In this document: positions 36,406 to 45,690 of the stretch, in pieces
Layout: each line of letters begins with the position of its first letter
Numbering within the stretch: position 1 is the stretch's first letter
Assembly: GCA_011800155.1 (NCBI GenBank)
Contig: CM022377.1
Span: 2,170,001 to 2,234,000 of the forward strand
Direction: 5' to 3'
Origin: Flammulina velutipes
Lineage: Eukaryota; Basidiomycota; Agaricomycetes; Agaricales; Physalacriaceae
Length of the DNA stretch: 64,000 nt
Program-made: the position numbers and the translations under genes
Notes under the pieces: model-generated
Told to the model about the DNA's origin: nothing
Databases searched by the model: none
Seen by the model: only the letters and a program-made list of their open reading frames with translations

Positions 36406-37526
36406 ACCTTAACCAGAAGGAAAACACGGGGCCGGGAAACAACTACAAAGGACCGCCAATGCCGCCAGGCAAACGAATGGCATTTCGAGGAGTAGAGATA
36501 CCAAAGACGACGTGGAAGAAACCTCCATTTGGGGTGGACCCCAAGGCAGCTCACGATGCAGCGCCCGGACCGAACCTTCCACCAGGATACGTCTTGCCTA
36601 AACAAGCGCAGCAGACGAAGCCTACCGTCACTGCCGCTCCATCAGCACCTAAGCCACAACAGGTTCAGCAAAAAGGAAATCCGCAGATCGGATCAAGGAA
36701 CCCTTTTCGGGCCGACGATCAACAATATCGTACCCAATTAGGACCGGGCCTGAACGAAAAGGAATCTAGCGATAGGGTCTTCGACACTATACTAGGAGGA
36801 TCGTCCACTTTGTCGAACAAAGACTTACTGGCCGTAGCACCGGAGATTAGGAAACGCATCAAGGAAGTGGTATCAAACCGGAGGATATTACAAGATGTGG
36901 CGCAAACGGGAATGCTCGCCATCGAGGACGATGACGAGGAACCGCTCTCGGAGGAAAACTTGGAATCCGTGGAAGCGGGGGAATTGATCGACGCATTCTA
37001 TCAATCACTCGCGGACCAAGGGGTGATCGTCGGCGCGGAAAGTCTGGCTTTACGCGCGATCACTCCGGTGATCGATCACAAGTACGAGGTGGAAGCAATC
37101 TTGGACGAAGGGGCGCAACTAGTGGCAATGTCAGAAGAAGTGTGGGAGCACGTCGGACTGCCATTGGACACCTCAACACGAATTCAAGTCCAGTCTGCCA
37201 ACAAAGGTGTTGAGTCTGCACTGGGGGTTTGCCGGAACGTACCTTTCACTATCGGAAACGACCTTACGATATTCTTGCAAGTCCACGTTCTACGAGGAGT
37301 CGCCTACGACATTCTACTAGGACGACCTTTCGGCGTACTTACCGAAAGTGTTACAAGGAACTACATCGACGGAAAACAAACCATTACTCTCAGGGACCCT
37401 AACTCGGAACGGACTATAGCAATTCCGACGCATAAGAAAGGCGTACCGAGATTCTCTGCACCACGGGAACACGAATTGGACTCACCGCATATTCATACGG
37501 CTCGCGCCAACACACACGACCAATGA
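36066..37526 (+). CDS. Retrotransposon protease region
   Basis: A frame of 486 codons, of which only the part after about 36315 looks coding (the first 80 overlap Gag in another frame). The retropepsin-like domain begins V-I-D-H-K-Y-E-V-E-A-I-L-D-E-G-A-Q, with D-E-G in place of the usual D-S/T-G, and continues to Y-D-I-L-L-G-R-P-F-G, the typical I-L-G-x-P end of the fold. The D-x-G variant is common in fungal gypsy elements. It ends TGA at 37524-37526, overlapping the ATG of the RT frame (ATGA). Confidence 0.7.
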   Translation: MFLRRNRMQELERLSSTSESGRRQSSLDLSRWKDHVMGRIQGLPKGRRIAVRPYRAVEPEKSASQTNGTTRREGFPTGSDSTRGGGSRIPPSSTFLSNEIITEQPEQFWNATLNLNQKENTGPGNNYKGPPMPPGKRMAFRGVEIPKTTWKKPPFGVDPKAAHDAAPGPNLPPGYVLPKQAQQTKPTVTAAPSAPKPQQVQQKGNPQIGSRNPFRADDQQYRTQLGPGLNEKESSDRVFDTILGGSSTLSNKDLLAVAPEIRKRIKEVVSNRRILQDVAQTGMLAIEDDDEEPLSEENLESVEAGELIDAFYQSLADQGVIVGAESLALRAITPVIDHKYEVEAILDEGAQLVAMSEEVWEHVGLPLDTSTRIQVQSANKGVESALGVCRNVPFTIGNDLTIFLQVHVLRGVAYDILLGRPFGVLTESVTRNYIDGKQTITLRDPNSERTIAIPTHKKGVPRFSAPREHELDSPHIHTARANTHDQ

Positions 37527-39316
37527 TGATTATGCAAGAAGACGAACAAACAGGGCTTGTTATAACGGTTACACACAGGAACGGCATTGGATCTAGGACA
37601 CCTCACATCGGAAAGCTTCTGGAAGGACCACAAACCTTCGAAGATTGGGAAAGTATACCAGGATACGGAATATCTATTTCAGGATTTACAGGGGAAGTAT
37701 TGGAAGAGGCCGTACAGACGGATGGCGCAGCAACATTGGCGCAGAAGGCATTCGTTCTGGCTGCGGCGCTCTACGCGGACACTTGTACCCCGGCCAAAAG
37801 CGACTCATCGCGTCCATTGGGAGTTCCAAAGGCGCGAAGTCATGGAAGGGGTGGAATGGCTGTGATATTGGATACGAAAGCGCCGGTCGCTGTGTTTGCA
37901 GGAAAGAAATACAAAAAGGTCGCGAACAGGATCAAACCAGTCGCCACCACTCTACCAGAGGACTTCAGGATAGTCAGGAACATCGTGGGGAACCCTCTGG
38001 AAACCTTACCCGTACTACCCGTGCGCCCGCCACACTTCGAGCCACGGGGACGATACACTCTGGAAAGGAAAAAGATCATCGACGACTTGCATCCCGAGGG
38101 ATTTCTCTGGCCAGAAGAGAGGAAGTTGATGCATCACTTTATGGCGCTACACGAAAAAGGATTCGCTTGGGACGAAACGGAAAAAGGACACTTTCGGGAA
38201 GACTTCTTCCCGCCGGTAAACATGGGAATAACAGAACATATTCCTTGGGTCAATAGGAACATGCCGATACCACCTGGGATATACGACGAAGTCATTCGCA
38301 TCGTTAGGGAGAAGGTCGCGTCCGGAGCGTACGAGCCATCAAGCTCTTCCTACCGATCGCGCTGGTTCACGGTACTCAAGAAGGACGGGAAATCCTTGCG
38401 GATTGTACACGACCTACAGCCTCTGAACGCGGTCACTATACGCGATAGTGGGATGTTACCGTTCGTCGAAACGCTGGCGGAGTCATTTGCTGGGCGCGCA
38501 TGTTATGGAGTTCTGGATCTCTTTGTGGCGTTCGATCAAAGAGGACTTGCGCAGCCGTCTAGGGATTATACGACTTTCCAGACACCGTTAGGCACCTTTC
38601 GACTCACGAAGCTACCAATGGGATGGACGAATAGTGTACCCATTTTACATGGGGACGTCACCTACGCACTGCAGGACGAAATACCGGAATTCACAATACC
38701 TTTTATGGATGACGCAGGTATTCGAGGACCACCTACAAGATACGAGACCAAGGACGGAGGGTACGAGACGATTGAAGGAAACGAGGGGATACGGAGATTC
38801 GTTTGGGAGCATTTTCAGGCGCTCGGACGGATCGTCCAGAGGATTTGGTACATTGGATGTACTTGGAGCGGGAAAAAGGCTTTCCTTTGCGTTCCAGAAG
38901 CCATGCTTGTTGGACACAAGTGTACCTACGCAGGGAGGGAACCCGACGAAACGAAGATGGAGAAAGTTAGGAACTGGGGACCATGCAGGGACCTCACGGA
39001 TGTACGAGCATTCATGGGGACCGTGGGCCTCATGAGGGTGTTCATATGGAACTTCGCGGGTTTATCTAGGCCTCTAGTGGACTTGACGAAGAAGGATGCC
39101 GAATTCTATTGGGGACCAGAACAACAGGACGCGCAGGACGAGCTGAAAGCCGCGATGCTAAGTTCACCTGCATTGCGCCCTTTGGACTACCACTCGGGCG
39201 CACCTATAATTCTATGCGTAGATTCAAGGTTATCGCGATTGGCTACGCTCTCTTCCAGGAAGACGAAGAGGACGCACGCTTGCGGTACCCAAACCGTTTT
39301 GGATCTATGGCATTGA
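37523..39316 (+). CDS. Retrotransposon reverse transcriptase, 5' part of RNase H
   Basis: A frame of 597 codons. RT motifs in order: S-R-W-F-T-V-L-K-K-D-G-K, R-I-V-H-D-L-Q-P-L-N, L-D-L-F-V-A-F-D, F-R-L-T-K-L-P-M-G-W-T-N, and the catalytic box I-P-F-M-D-D (F-M-D-D instead of Y-V/I-D-D). Then come the connection V-G-H-K-C and V-R-A-F-M-G-T-V-G-L. RNase H begins at I-I-L-C-V-D-S, after which the frame goes out of register near 39228. ATG overlaps the protease stop (ATGA), which would suit re-initiation. Confidence 0.8.
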   Translation: MMIMQEDEQTGLVITVTHRNGIGSRTPHIGKLLEGPQTFEDWESIPGYGISISGFTGEVLEEAVQTDGAATLAQKAFVLAAALYADTCTPAKSDSSRPLGVPKARSHGRGGMAVILDTKAPVAVFAGKKYKKVANRIKPVATTLPEDFRIVRNIVGNPLETLPVLPVRPPHFEPRGRYTLERKKIIDDLHPEGFLWPEERKLMHHFMALHEKGFAWDETEKGHFREDFFPPVNMGITEHIPWVNRNMPIPPGIYDEVIRIVREKVASGAYEPSSSSYRSRWFTVLKKDGKSLRIVHDLQPLNAVTIRDSGMLPFVETLAESFAGRACYGVLDLFVAFDQRGLAQPSRDYTTFQTPLGTFRLTKLPMGWTNSVPILHGDVTYALQDEIPEFTIPFMDDAGIRGPPTRYETKDGGYETIEGNEGIRRFVWEHFQALGRIVQRIWYIGCTWSGKKAFLCVPEAMLVGHKCTYAGREPDETKMEKVRNWGPCRDLTDVRAFMGTVGLMRVFIWNFAGLSRPLVDLTKKDAEFYWGPEQQDAQDELKAAMLSSPALRPLDYHSGAPIILCVDSRLSRLATLSSRKTKRTHACGTQTVLDLWH

Positions 39317-39654
39317 ACCCCAGGGAAACCAACTACAGTCAGCCAAAACTGGAGTTATACGGACTCTACAGGGCTCTGAAAGCGGTATCCATGTACATCA
39401 TCGGAGCTAGGAATCTGGTCGTAGAAGTGGACGCCACAGCTATTAAGGGAATGATCAACAATCCTGATCTGAACCCGAACGCCACAATAAACCGATGGGT
39501 CGCAGGTGTCCTGCTATTTACCTTCAAGCTGGTACACGTTCCGGGGATTCGTCACGGGGTAGATGGTCTATCTCGTCGGCGACCGTTTCCTGGAGAGGAG
39601 TTGGAGGAGGACGACGAAGATTGGGTGGATAGGCATTACGGTTCCTTCAGGTAA
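39220..39654 (+). CDS. Retrotransposon RNase H, displaced frame
   Basis: From about 39225 the coding frame is the next one: V-I-A-I-G-Y-A-L-F-Q continues the C-V-D-S of the previous frame, then R-F-G-S-M-A-L-N, Y-S-Q-P-K-L-E-L-Y-G-L, V-V-E-V-D-A and N-A-T-I-N-R-W, all RNase H landmarks of this group. One base appears missing in TCAAGGTTATC at 39226-39236. The frame ends TAA at 39652-39654, just where it should run into the integrase region; a second missing base near 39648 explains this. Confidence 0.7.
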   Translation, partial: RFKVIAIGYALFQEDEEDARLRYPNRFGSMALNPRETNYSQPKLELYGLYRALKAVSMYIIGARNLVVEVDATAIKGMINNPDLNPNATINRWVAGVLLFTFKLVHVPGIRHGVDGLSRRRPFPGEELEEDDEDWVDRHYGSFR

Positions 39655-39668
39655 TAGCGTCGGCGCAC

Positions 39669-41144
39669 GTGGAACCTGAAGCAACCGTTTGTGAAGTACT
39701 GTTGAGGGAGCTGGTGGAAGTCCCGGACTACTCGTACGACGAGTTAAATCCGAACATCCAGCCAGACGCCACACCGGAGATTCCCAGGTCGAAGAAACAT
39801 ATGGCGCAGGATGAGCGCCTTGTGCAAATCCTGCGTTTCTTGGATAAATTGGAAATACCGGAGAGGATGGGAGAGAAGGAGAGGAAGAGGTTCATCAAAT
39901 ACGCAACGGGTTTCTTTCGAAGGGAAAGTGACCTGTGGCGCAGGATGGAAAACGGGAAGCATCAACTAGTGGTCAAGCCACCAGCTCGACTTGGGATTTT
40001 ACGATCGGCGCATGACAGATTGGGACACAAAGGAACGTTCTCAGTCCGCCATACCGTACAGATTCGATTCTGGTGGCCGGGACTGTTGAACGACATCAAG
40101 TGGTACCTATCGACATGTCACGAGTGTCAGCTGCGACGCACGCAGCACTGGCATATTCCACCGGTCGTAGCGGAACCAGCACCTTTGTTTGCGAAAGCAT
40201 ATATCGACACCTTTTTCATGCCACCTTCAAACGGTTTCAAATACTTCGTACACGCGAGGTGTTCTCTAACGGCGTACCCCGAATTCCGGATGCTCAGGAA
40301 GGAGAACGAAAACACTCTGGCAGCTTTCATATTTGAGGAGCTCATATGTCGATGGGGATCGCTTAGGGAAATCGTGACGGATAATGGGCAAGCGTTTATT
40401 GCTGCAATGGACCGACTATCCCGACAATACGGAGTGAAACACATCAGGATTTCTGGCTACAACTCTCAGGCAAACGGTATCATCGAAAACAGGCATTACG
40501 ATGTTCGGGAGGGTCTATTCAAATTAGCCAAAGGAAACGAATCCAAGTGGTCGGAAGGGACATTCGCCATGATGTGGGCAGAGAGAGTTACTATCTCCCG
40601 TGTTATGCACATGAGCCCCTACCGAGCTGCGACAGGAGCGGAACCTCTGCTACCTCTGGACTTTGTGCAAGCAACCTGGTTAACTACGCCGTTCAGTGGT
40701 ATAGTTTCCCACGGTGATGTCATCGTGCAAAGAGCCATGGATTTATGGAACAGGGAGAAGGAGATGGAGAAGCTGAAAGAAGACGTTTGGAAGTCTAGAG
40801 TGGACGCCGCAAAGCGTTGGGAGAAGGAACACCAAAACCGAGTTGTGGATTTCGATTTCAAACGTGGCGATCTCGTACTACTGGAAAATTCTAAAGGACG
40901 AAAAGGACTTCAAGACAAGATGCAAGCCCGCTACTTTGGACCCCTTGTGGTACTATTCAGGACGAAAGGAGGCGCCTACCAGCTTTGCGAACTATCTGGC
41001 ACAAGACTCGCTAACACGGTAGCGGCGCGACGTGTCATGAAATATCTGGCGCGGGAGCGGATATCATTGCCTTGGTACTACACGGGAGCTTTGACTGATG
41101 AGGAGACGAAGCGCTTAATGGAGAGCGACGAGAAAGGGGAGTAA
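39669..41144 (+). CDS. Retrotransposon integrase
   Basis: A frame of 491 codons starting at a GTG (the nearest usable start); coding clearly comes from the RNase H region upstream. The zinc finger H-D-R-L-G-H...C-H-E-C is present. The D,D,E core is visible as Y-I-D-T-F-F, V-T-D-N-G-Q and I-I-E-N-R-H. The C-terminal part F-K-R-G-D-L-V-L-L-E-N is the usual DNA-binding SH3-like fold. No chromodomain is seen. The stop is at 41142-41144, followed by a purine-rich tract. Confidence 0.85.
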   Translation: MEPEATVCEVLLRELVEVPDYSYDELNPNIQPDATPEIPRSKKHMAQDERLVQILRFLDKLEIPERMGEKERKRFIKYATGFFRRESDLWRRMENGKHQLVVKPPARLGILRSAHDRLGHKGTFSVRHTVQIRFWWPGLLNDIKWYLSTCHECQLRRTQHWHIPPVVAEPAPLFAKAYIDTFFMPPSNGFKYFVHARCSLTAYPEFRMLRKENENTLAAFIFEELICRWGSLREIVTDNGQAFIAAMDRLSRQYGVKHIRISGYNSQANGIIENRHYDVREGLFKLAKGNESKWSEGTFAMMWAERVTISRVMHMSPYRAATGAEPLLPLDFVQATWLTTPFSGIVSHGDVIVQRAMDLWNREKEMEKLKEDVWKSRVDAAKRWEKEHQNRVVDFDFKRGDLVLLENSKGRKGLQDKMQARYFGPLVVLFRTKGGAYQLCELSGTRLANTVAARRVMKYLARERISLPWYYTGALTDEETKRLMESDEKGE

Positions 41145-41155
41145 AATGGGAGTTT

Positions 41156-41173
41156 TTCAACAAGTTGGGGGAG
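41156..41173 (+). promoter_or_regulatory. Purine-rich tract after integrase (PPT-like)
   Basis: TCAACAAGTTGGGGGAGC, 12 bases after the integrase stop, resembles the tract next to the right LTR (CAAGTTGGGGGGAGA). An ordinary element would have its single polypurine tract and LTR here. Confidence 0.4.
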
Positions 41174-43178
41174 CGCCATTTCTGGCGCACGGATATGAAA
41201 TCTGGAAAATCAAGATCAAGACAAAATTTTTGTTGGGGGAAGGACTATCGACTCTCGAATCGATATAATAACCCACATGTGTACCTACAATACAGTGGCA
41301 CGTCATTCGTTAAACATCGGGACCGAATTACGACCAGGCGCCACTACCACCGAACAATCTACCTAACACAACCTACCTGCGAAAGACACCAACTGGCGAT
41401 CGATCGAACCACCCATGAACGACATGGACCTACACCTATCACCATACGCGGAAAACACAAGATATCTTTTGGAGATCGCGTGCGCCACCGAGGTAGCGCG
41501 GTAACAATTGCACCTATAGCAATTCTTGGAGCCACTGGATTAGCCACTCAGTGTGCCTGGAAGGGAAGATCGGAGGGACGCCAACGATCTCCTAGCTGGA
41601 CTTGCTATGGTACCGGACCAGGAAGGGCAACACCGCCTAAACACGCCGGATGCAAAAGAAACCTGGACTTCAGCGTAATGGGAAACGCAAGGATTTAACG
41701 GAAAATCCTAGTCACACACAAATTGGAACAGCGGTATCGAATTATACGGGGAAAATACTACGAAATAAGGAAAATCAAAATAATCTAAATACGACGCCAC
41801 GATACCCAAATATGTCTACCGGACTCCCATCAAACGGCACGGAACTACGGGGCCCGGAGGGCCGGAACTGGAGGAGGTCGGAGAGGTGGAGGGAGGAAGA
41901 ATGGGATTGAGCCTCGAGCTCGCGGAGGGATTGGGCAGTAGCCCGGAGATGCTGGGAGATGGCCTCGACGCGATCGGCGCGGTGGCGAAGGTCGACGACG
42001 TATTGGGACAGGACGTCGGCTCCCTCGTCGAACCATGAGTTTGGCGTATACGACAGGCTGCGAGTTAGGCGATGATGGGGGGAACCAGGGACTAATTGGA
42101 CTATCAGGATGCAAGGAATAGAGAAGGAAGAAAGGAGAACGCACGGGGGTGAGAAGGCGGGGAGACCGTTCGGGTCGGGGCCTGAAGGACATTTTCTACG
42201 ACCCAGCAGGACCAACCGGTTGGGAGGGGCCAGGACCCAGCGGACGCGACGGTGGACGGAATGGGGGAAAAACAGAAGGGTTGTCGTAGGAGGTGAAAGG
42301 GGAACCGGTTCATGGAGAACATAACGGTGGTGTCGTACGAATGGCTCGCAAGCTGCAGGGCAGCGCGAACCGAATCGAAGGCGGGATGGTGGATGACTTC
42401 GGCAATTTGGACATTGGACAAACCTTGGGTCATCGCCACCTACACGCGATGAACACGGCTCGATGGACCTACCAAAAAGAAACGATAAATTGGACGTACC
42501 CATTCGCCGTACAGAAGAGGAAAACGATTGGGAATCTCGGAGGACCCCTGCCAAACCAACTCCAGACTATTCTCTACTAGTCGTTGCGCACGCTCGCCGT
42601 CTAACGGAAACGAAAAGGATACATTGAAGCTGGTCGACGACATTGTACTATGACTTTACAGGACGAAGTTACGCGTGGCGGATTTAAGTGGAACATTGGA
42701 CCAGGGTTCAAACGCGTCCAACGAATCGGAAGATGCCGACGAACTCTATCAAGGGAAATCTGCCAAAGAAGAGGATCGGACACCAAAGCTTACTGGAATC
42801 GAAGCACGGAGAACTCCCGACATTGGAAGCCAAGTACCCGAAACTGGACAAGAACATACCACCGCGTACTCTGGACACGGGACGATCATTGCGTTGCACA
42901 GCCTGTACTGATGAAGGGTAGTGGTGACGCACTTGCCTTTCTGGGACGCGCGGCCAGGGAAAGGAATTGGTCGTCGCGCGAACTATACCAAACTTGGACA
43001 AGATTGATGGATGGGATCGGCAACTCACGCTTATAATCACGAACACGAGGAGGAAGGACGCGAAGGGAACGGAGCCGAGGCGCGTACACTGGAAAAACTT
43101 CGGAAAAATAGGATACATCAACTGCATTCGCTTTCAAACTACGGGCGCGAACCTACACGACAACAAACAGGAAAACCA
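41174..43178. other. Extra block between integrase and antisense gene
   Basis: About 2 kb with open frames on both strands (for example 41775-42554 minus) but no recognised protein and no coherent splicing. The minus-strand frame contains a plausible coiled-coil stretch (S-Q-Y-V-V-D-L-R-H-R-A-D-R-V-E). It could be a decayed second exon or gene of the captured block. Confidence 0.3.
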
Positions 43179-44342
43179 CTACTCTAAGTCGACGTCAAAC
43201 TCCTTTTTGACATAATCGGCATGGTCCCTGTATTCCGCCCCCTCGTCATCACTTTCGCTCATGGATTCGCGAGTGGAATCGCTAGTTTGGACGTCCACGA
43301 GGGGCGGAATGGCGTTGTCGTCCGCGACCACTCCCGGAACGGGACTCCAAGGGGGAGGACTGGTAGGATGGTACGCGAGTGGGGATAGGAGTCGGGAAGA
43401 ACCCCCTGTAGTCGAAGGCGCCACAAGTGCATTGGCCCCGGTGGCCCGGGAGGTTGGAAGAGTAGTTGGAGGCGAGGCGTGTCGAGCCGGAAGGCGCGCT
43501 CCTAGGTCTCTCCGGGACCCCCGACGTGCGCGCTGGTCGCCCCCATGGCTCTGGCGCCGTCGACCCAAGTACTGGATCTCGGGGTCCTCGACCCTCCCTG
43601 ACCTGGTTATGCGCTGGGTAAACGCGACTCTGGGAGTAGGACTGTAGCGGGGGAGTGGGGGCGGAGATTGGAGGGGACGAGATGGAAGATGCGACGGCCT
43701 GACCGACGGCCTGACTGAGGATCGCCAATTGTCGACGGCTGAGGAAGAGACCGCTCGATTCTGGACAACGGAGGTCATGAAGGCTGCGACTGGCTCGAAG
43801 GACGACGTACCCGACGCCGGGTGGGACAACGGACGGTTCCTAAGCGAAGGAGGACGTTCCTGCACGTCGGGAATGCACCCCCATCCACGGAGACAGCGGA
43901 GACGCGTGCTATCCTGCGCACGCTGCGACAGCGCCTCTGCATCCAAATCCCACCTGGGATTGTTTACGATCAAAAGGAAGATACGGTGGCTCCACATGAA
44001 GTTCACGATTTGGGTGAGCTGGCGCTGAGCGAGGACGTCGAGAGCGGTGCAATCCAAGTGGGGATGACCAGCAGCAACGAGGGCTGCGTTCAGCTCGCGA
44101 ACGTCTGCCTGGGAAATGGTTAGGAAGGAGGAGAAGATGAGTCGAGGGAAGGGACTTGCATATTGGCTGCGGAAGATGGAGAGGTAGTCCTCAAGCTGTC
44201 TAGGGGACAGCTCCAAGCCAAAATGTTCGTGCGCCTTGACAGTGCTAAGGGCGCATTTGATGAGACGGTCAAGCTCATCGTAGCGCTGCTGAACAACTGG
44301 GTTCTCGATTGGGGAAGAAGCGGCGTTGGGAGTGTTGGACAT
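43179..44342 (-). CDS. Antisense gene carried inside the LTR retrotransposon
   Basis: A 387-residue frame on the opposite strand, starting at the ATG 44342-44340 (M-S-N-T-P-N-A-A). The frame extends upstream to 44483, but the TATA box argues for this start. The N-terminal 170 residues are a folded-looking helical region (R-Y-D-E-L-D-R-L-I-K, L-S-P-R-Q-L-E-D-Y-L, Q-I-V-N-F-M-W-S-H); the rest is Pro/Ser/Arg-rich and the end acidic (E-S-D-D-E-G-A-E...F-D-V-D-L-E). No known family recognised. It is intact though the pol frames are not. It may be a captured host gene or an accessory gene, for instance a regulator of the element. Confidence 0.6.
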   Translation of the reverse strand: MSNTPNAASSPIENPVVQQRYDELDRLIKCALSTVKAHEHFGLELSPRQLEDYLSIFRSQYASPFPRLIFSSFLTISQADVRELNAALVAAGHPHLDCTALDVLAQRQLTQIVNFMWSHRIFLLIVNNPRWDLDAEALSQRAQDSTRLRCLRGWGCIPDVQERPPSLRNRPLSHPASGTSSFEPVAAFMTSVVQNRAVSSSAVDNWRSSVRPSVRPSHLPSRPLQSPPPLPRYSPTPRVAFTQRITRSGRVEDPEIQYLGRRRQSHGGDQRARRGSRRDLGARLPARHASPPTTLPTSRATGANALVAPSTTGGSSRLLSPLAYHPTSPPPWSPVPGVVADDNAIPPLVDVQTSDSTRESMSESDDEGAEYRDHADYVKKEFDVDLE

Positions 44343-44415
44343 GGTGGAAATTTTTTTCAGGCTTTGGGGCTTGAGATGGTAGCGTTGGCTGGGAAATTTT
44401 CCTATCCGCGCGGCC

Positions 44416-44426
44416 CTCTTTATAGT
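44416..44426 (-). promoter_or_regulatory. TATA box for the antisense gene
   Basis: ACTATAAAGAG on the minus strand about 80 bp before the ATG at 44342. It lies outside the LTR, so the antisense gene has its own promoter-like site. Confidence 0.45.
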
Positions 44427-44547
44427 GCCACCCCTCGCCACAGGAATTACCGAATGGAAGACGGAGCCAAATCCTTGCGACATTTATGGCGCGGACACAC
44501 CGATTAGGACAAATTCGCCGATTTCACACCATGGAGGAGTTCACATT

Positions 44548-44562
44548 CAAGTTGGGGGGAGA
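44548..44562 (+). promoter_or_regulatory. Polypurine tract
   Basis: CAAGTTGGGGGGAGA touches the start of the right LTR, the expected place and composition for the plus-strand primer. Confidence 0.65.
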
Positions 44563-45352
44563 TGTACAGCCTGCACTTGGGCTGAGTGCAGAACTGATAC
44601 TAAACATGGGTGTGGCGCACGACGGCGCCAGCGCCATATAGGTCGGAACGTGTGAACGCGCCATCCACGGCGCGTCCGCATTAGGAACATATGGCGCAGC
44701 ACTTCACACGGCACAAGCATGGACGTTTCAGAACACGGAAGCTACCGAACTAATCGATGGATTGCAACGATCGATAACGAGAAGATCCAGATCGATGGGA
44801 AGAGATTACACCAAGGCTGTGCGCCATGCATGGCGCCCAGGCACCTTCGGGAATCTGGATGCCAAAGCCGACAGGAACGGAGAGAATTACCACCCTCGAA
44901 GAGTCATATCGCGAGGTGGTCTGACTCGACGCGACGGAACGCCAATCACATCACGGACTCAAACCCCGGATCGTCGCACGATCGCTCGATCAGGGTACAT
45001 GACGCAGGCATCGAGAGGCCTAAGCGTAGAACTAGACGGAAGAGAAAGCCGACAGTGTACAGTATAAATACTGTAGCATGTCGTAGAAACACATATATAG
45101 AATTATCACCCCACAATATCAACACAGAAGCCCCTTGCAACTGTCGAGAGACTTTTGGAACCTATACTTTCGCGCACGCGTTAGTACTTCGACGAACGCG
45201 TACTTGGAAGCGCAACCGTCGTCTGCGACAGCTCGCTGCCCGACTTCTTCACCTACCAAGGTCTGCGACCTCGGTGCGCCAGAACAAGAGCAGGAATCCA
45301 CCGGGTAGTCCCCTCAACATCACAACGAACTCAGACTCGTTAAGAGATCTAT
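44563..45352 (+). repeat. Right LTR
   Basis: 790 bp, same as the left LTR apart from C for T at 44820 and C for T at 45337. Followed by the target repeat AATAC. Confidence 0.85.
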
Positions 45353-45357
45353 AATAC

Positions 45358-45444
45358 TGTGGATGCGGTCATGCAGACCCGTCCTACGACCTTCAACTCC
45401 TTGAGGCTCGACTCTATCCTTCCACGACAGTGGACCACCAGTAG
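45358..45444 (+). pseudogene. KDZ-1 transposase continuation after the LTR element
   Basis: Resumes at a codon boundary with C-G-C-G-H-A-D-P-S-Y-D-L-Q-L-L and L-Y-P-S-T, the block that follows in KDZ-2 (C-G-C-S...L-L-R-E-G-W-Y-P-A-T) and KDZ-3 (F-C-G-C...L-L-R-A-E-I-F-P-S-T). A TAG follows the H-Q, and the sequence then passes into a palindromic insert, so the rest of the gene is lost. Confidence 0.7.
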
Positions 45445-45452
45445 TTGTGATG

Positions 45453-45541
45453 TTTAGCCTAAACATAGGCAGTATCCGGAACATCGTTTGCCAAAATCCG
45501 GGCAGTATCCCATGGGATATTGCCCGGGTTCTTAGGCTAAA
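45453..45541. mobile_element. 89 bp palindromic MITE-like insert
   Basis: Ends are the inverted pair TTTAGCCTAA / TTAGGCTAAA. Inside, GGGCAGTATCCCATGGGATA followed by TTGCCC forms a strong hairpin. AGGCAGTATCC and GGGCAGTATCC repeat directly. No clear target duplication. Confidence 0.45.
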
Positions 45542-45690
45542 TTCGCTCCTTATAAGGTTATTGTGCCCGCCAGGTCGCGCCTGTGTCATTCCTTTTTCAG
45601 CCGCCCCGCACTCCTGTCCGCATTCAGCCATCAAAGCGCAAAGAAACATTCCATTTACAGCGAGGTTATGTAGATACAGGTACGACTCAA

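Larger units (their letters stand above)
33986..45352 (+). mobile_element. Ty3/gypsy LTR retrotransposon, 11.4 kb, with antisense gene
   Basis: Two 790 bp LTRs (33986-34775, 44563-45352) flank gag, protease, RT, RNase H and integrase in that order, which is the Ty3/gypsy order. The target AATAC is duplicated at 33981-33985 and 45353-45357, and deleting the element restores the KDZ-1 reading frame. The LTRs differ at only two positions that I can see (34243/44820 and 34760/45337), so insertion is recent. The four pol/gag parts are in changing frames. Between integrase and the right LTR is a 3.4 kb block that ordinary elements lack, with a gene on the opposite strand. Confidence 0.9.
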
